Shown here one piece after another: positions 5,790 through 6,832 of a stretch of 6,832 bases of DNA; positions within the stretch are counted from its first letter, which is position 1, and each line of letters begins with the position of its first letter. The translations under genes and the position numbers were made by a program. Source of the DNA: Planctomycetaceae bacterium (lineage in GTDB: Bacteria > Planctomycetota > MHYJ01 > SBBU01). The stretch lies in assembly GCA_005239585.1 (NCBI GenBank), contig SBBU01000186.1:1-6832 (forward strand), in the 5' to 3' direction. Below the pieces are notes generated by a model. The model did not search any database, was not told the origin of the DNA, and saw only the letters and a list, made by a program, of their open reading frames with translations.

Positions 5790-6796
5790 TAGTACTGGGG
5801 ATAGAAAGTTCTTGTGACGAGACTTCGGCTGCCGTTGTTGAAGATGGCAGAGTTGTTCGATCTAACATTGTCCTGTCACAAGAAAAACTTCATGGTAGAT
5901 TTGGAGGAATTGTCCCAGAGTTGGCCTGTCGAGAACATATCAAAGCTATAGTACCTGTCGTGGAACTTGCATTGAAAGATGCAGGGATTGTGCTTGAAGA
6001 GGTTGATCTAATATCGGTCACCAAGACCCCCGGGCTTGTTGGTGCACTCCTTGTTGGCGTCTCATTTGCAAAAGGACTGGCGCTTACGACTGGAAAGCCG
6101 ATCATAGGTGTTGATCACATCCATGCACATCTCTATGCAGTCAAGTTGGCGTTTCCGGAACTTGATTACCCGTGCTTAGGGCTTGCTGTTTCTGGGGGAC
6201 ACACGAGCCTTTATATCTCTTCTAGTGAGATAGAACACAAACTTATTGGGGCAACCAGAGATGATGCGGCAGGTGAGTGCTTTGACAAGGCTGCAAAGAT
6301 ACTTGGTCTTGGATTTCCGGGGGGGCCGGTAATAGAAAAACTGGCGTTAGGGCGGGACACTTCAAAAGAGCAGTTTTATAGGTCAATGGTTGAAGATAGT
6401 TCATACGACTTTAGCTTCAGCGGTCTCAAGACTGCCGTACTCTATAGGGTAAAGGGTCAGAATATAAGCGATCCCGAGCGACAGATTTCAGAGGATGAAA
6501 AGAAGGATGTCTGTGCGGGGCTGCAGGAAGCTATTTGCGATATTCTTGTTGAAAAGACACTCAAAGCCTGCAAGCATTTTGGGATCTGGAAGGTTGCAGT
6601 GGGTGGTGGTGTTGCATGCAACAAGCGCCTGCGCGAAAAATTCAAATCACGCTATATTAATGCCTTCTTTCCAGAGCCAAAATACTGCACCGACAATGGT
6701 GCGATGGTGGCAGGTCTTGGTTATCATTTTTACAAGAGCGGCGTTCAAGATGACCTCTATCTTGATGCCATTGCGACCAAGCAACATAGAAAATGA
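5786..6796 (+). CDS. tsaD: tRNA N6-adenosine threonylcarbamoyltransferase TsaD
   Basis: TsaD transfers the threonylcarbamoyl group from threonylcarbamoyl-AMP to N6 of A37 in tRNAs reading ANN codons, working with TsaB and TsaE in bacteria; neither partner is in this window. The 336 residues equal the usual full length. Visible landmarks of the ASKHA-fold family are GIESSCDET (5-13), HGRFGGIVPELACREH (36-51), the metal-binding HIHAH with His111 and His115, SGGHT (136-140), the RDDAAGECFDKAAKILGL segment (158-175) followed by PGGP, YDFSFSGLKTAV (207-218), GGGVACNKRLR (about 273-283), and a CTDNGAMVA segment with the conserved Asp303. The ATG lies inside the ctpA stop (ATGA), and the only purine-rich stretch (AAGAAGG, 5763-5769) is 16 nt away, so translational coupling to ctpA is likely. 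The stop likewise overlaps a following start. Identification is secure. Confidence 0.98.
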   Translation: MIVLGIESSCDETSAAVVEDGRVVRSNIVLSQEKLHGRFGGIVPELACREHIKAIVPVVELALKDAGIVLEEVDLISVTKTPGLVGALLVGVSFAKGLALTTGKPIIGVDHIHAHLYAVKLAFPELDYPCLGLAVSGGHTSLYISSSEIEHKLIGATRDDAAGECFDKAAKILGLGFPGGPVIEKLALGRDTSKEQFYRSMVEDSSYDFSFSGLKTAVLYRVKGQNISDPERQISEDEKKDVCAGLQEAICDILVEKTLKACKHFGIWKVAVGGGVACNKRLREKFKSRYINAFFPEPKYCTDNGAMVAGLGYHFYKSGVQDDLYLDAIATKQHRK

Positions 6797-6832
6797 ATAC
6801 GAAAAGGCTCAGGCAGCTGCTCACTGATTACA
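6793..6832 (+). CDS. Start of a downstream gene (partial, cut by window edge)
   Basis: ATG 6793 overlaps the tsaD stop in an ATGA arrangement, exactly as tsaD overlaps ctpA. The frame reads MNTKRLRQLLTDY and is still open at the window end. Thirteen residues are too few for identification. An RLRQLLTDY-like beginning would be compatible with proteins such as the rRNA dimethyladenosine transferase RsmA/KsgA, but this is only a guess. The gene is probably co-transcribed with ctpA and tsaD. Confidence 0.5.
   Translation, partial: MNTKRLRQLLTDY

Overview
This window carries five complete genes and the first codons of a sixth, at moderate GC. The gene set suggests an uncultured Gram-negative-type bacterium, perhaps a planctomycete or a neighbouring lineage. 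This is inferred from two things: the lipoprotein joining an ethylbenzene-dehydrogenase-like (EB_dh) domain to a LamG/DUF1080-like domain, and the beta-propeller protein that begins with a short HEAT-like helical segment, an arrangement I associate with planctomycetes. No rRNA or marker tree is available here to settle the point.

Layout. (1) 75-1670, minus strand: an exported protein made of four DUF192-type modules in an A-B-A-B order, produced by a tandem duplication with a constant 254-residue offset. (2) 1781-3442, plus strand: an EB_dh plus LamG-like lipoprotein, divergent from gene 1. It has a clear promoter and Shine-Dalgarno site. Its signal peptide is interrupted by an in-frame, GC-rich, hairpin-rich element of about 144 bp. 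(3) 3465-4559, minus strand, convergent with gene 2: an exported six-bladed TolB/PD40-type propeller protein. (4) 4644-5789, plus strand, divergent from gene 3: a CtpA-type S41 protease with a PDZ domain. (5) 5786-6796: TsaD, the tRNA t6A37 threonylcarbamoyltransferase. (6) 6793 to the edge: the start of another gene. Genes 4-5-6 are chained by two ATGA overlaps and look like one operon.

The first three genes all encode exported proteins of poorly defined role, while the right-hand operon is housekeeping (envelope proteolysis and tRNA modification). No shared pathway is evident between the two parts. Intergenic space is very tight: the longest gap is about 110 bp (1671-1780), and no gene-free stretch exceeds 300 bp. 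No tRNA, rRNA, CRISPR array or insertion-sequence transposase was seen.

The most unusual feature is the in-frame palindromic element at about 1796-1939 in the lipoprotein signal peptide. It resembles in behaviour the protein-invading palindromic elements known from Rickettsia, although no sequence relationship is claimed. Next in interest are the four-module DUF192 protein and the 84-bp divergent spacer at 4560-4643, where both start codons lie only a few bases past a TATAAT box, suggesting leaderless transcripts.
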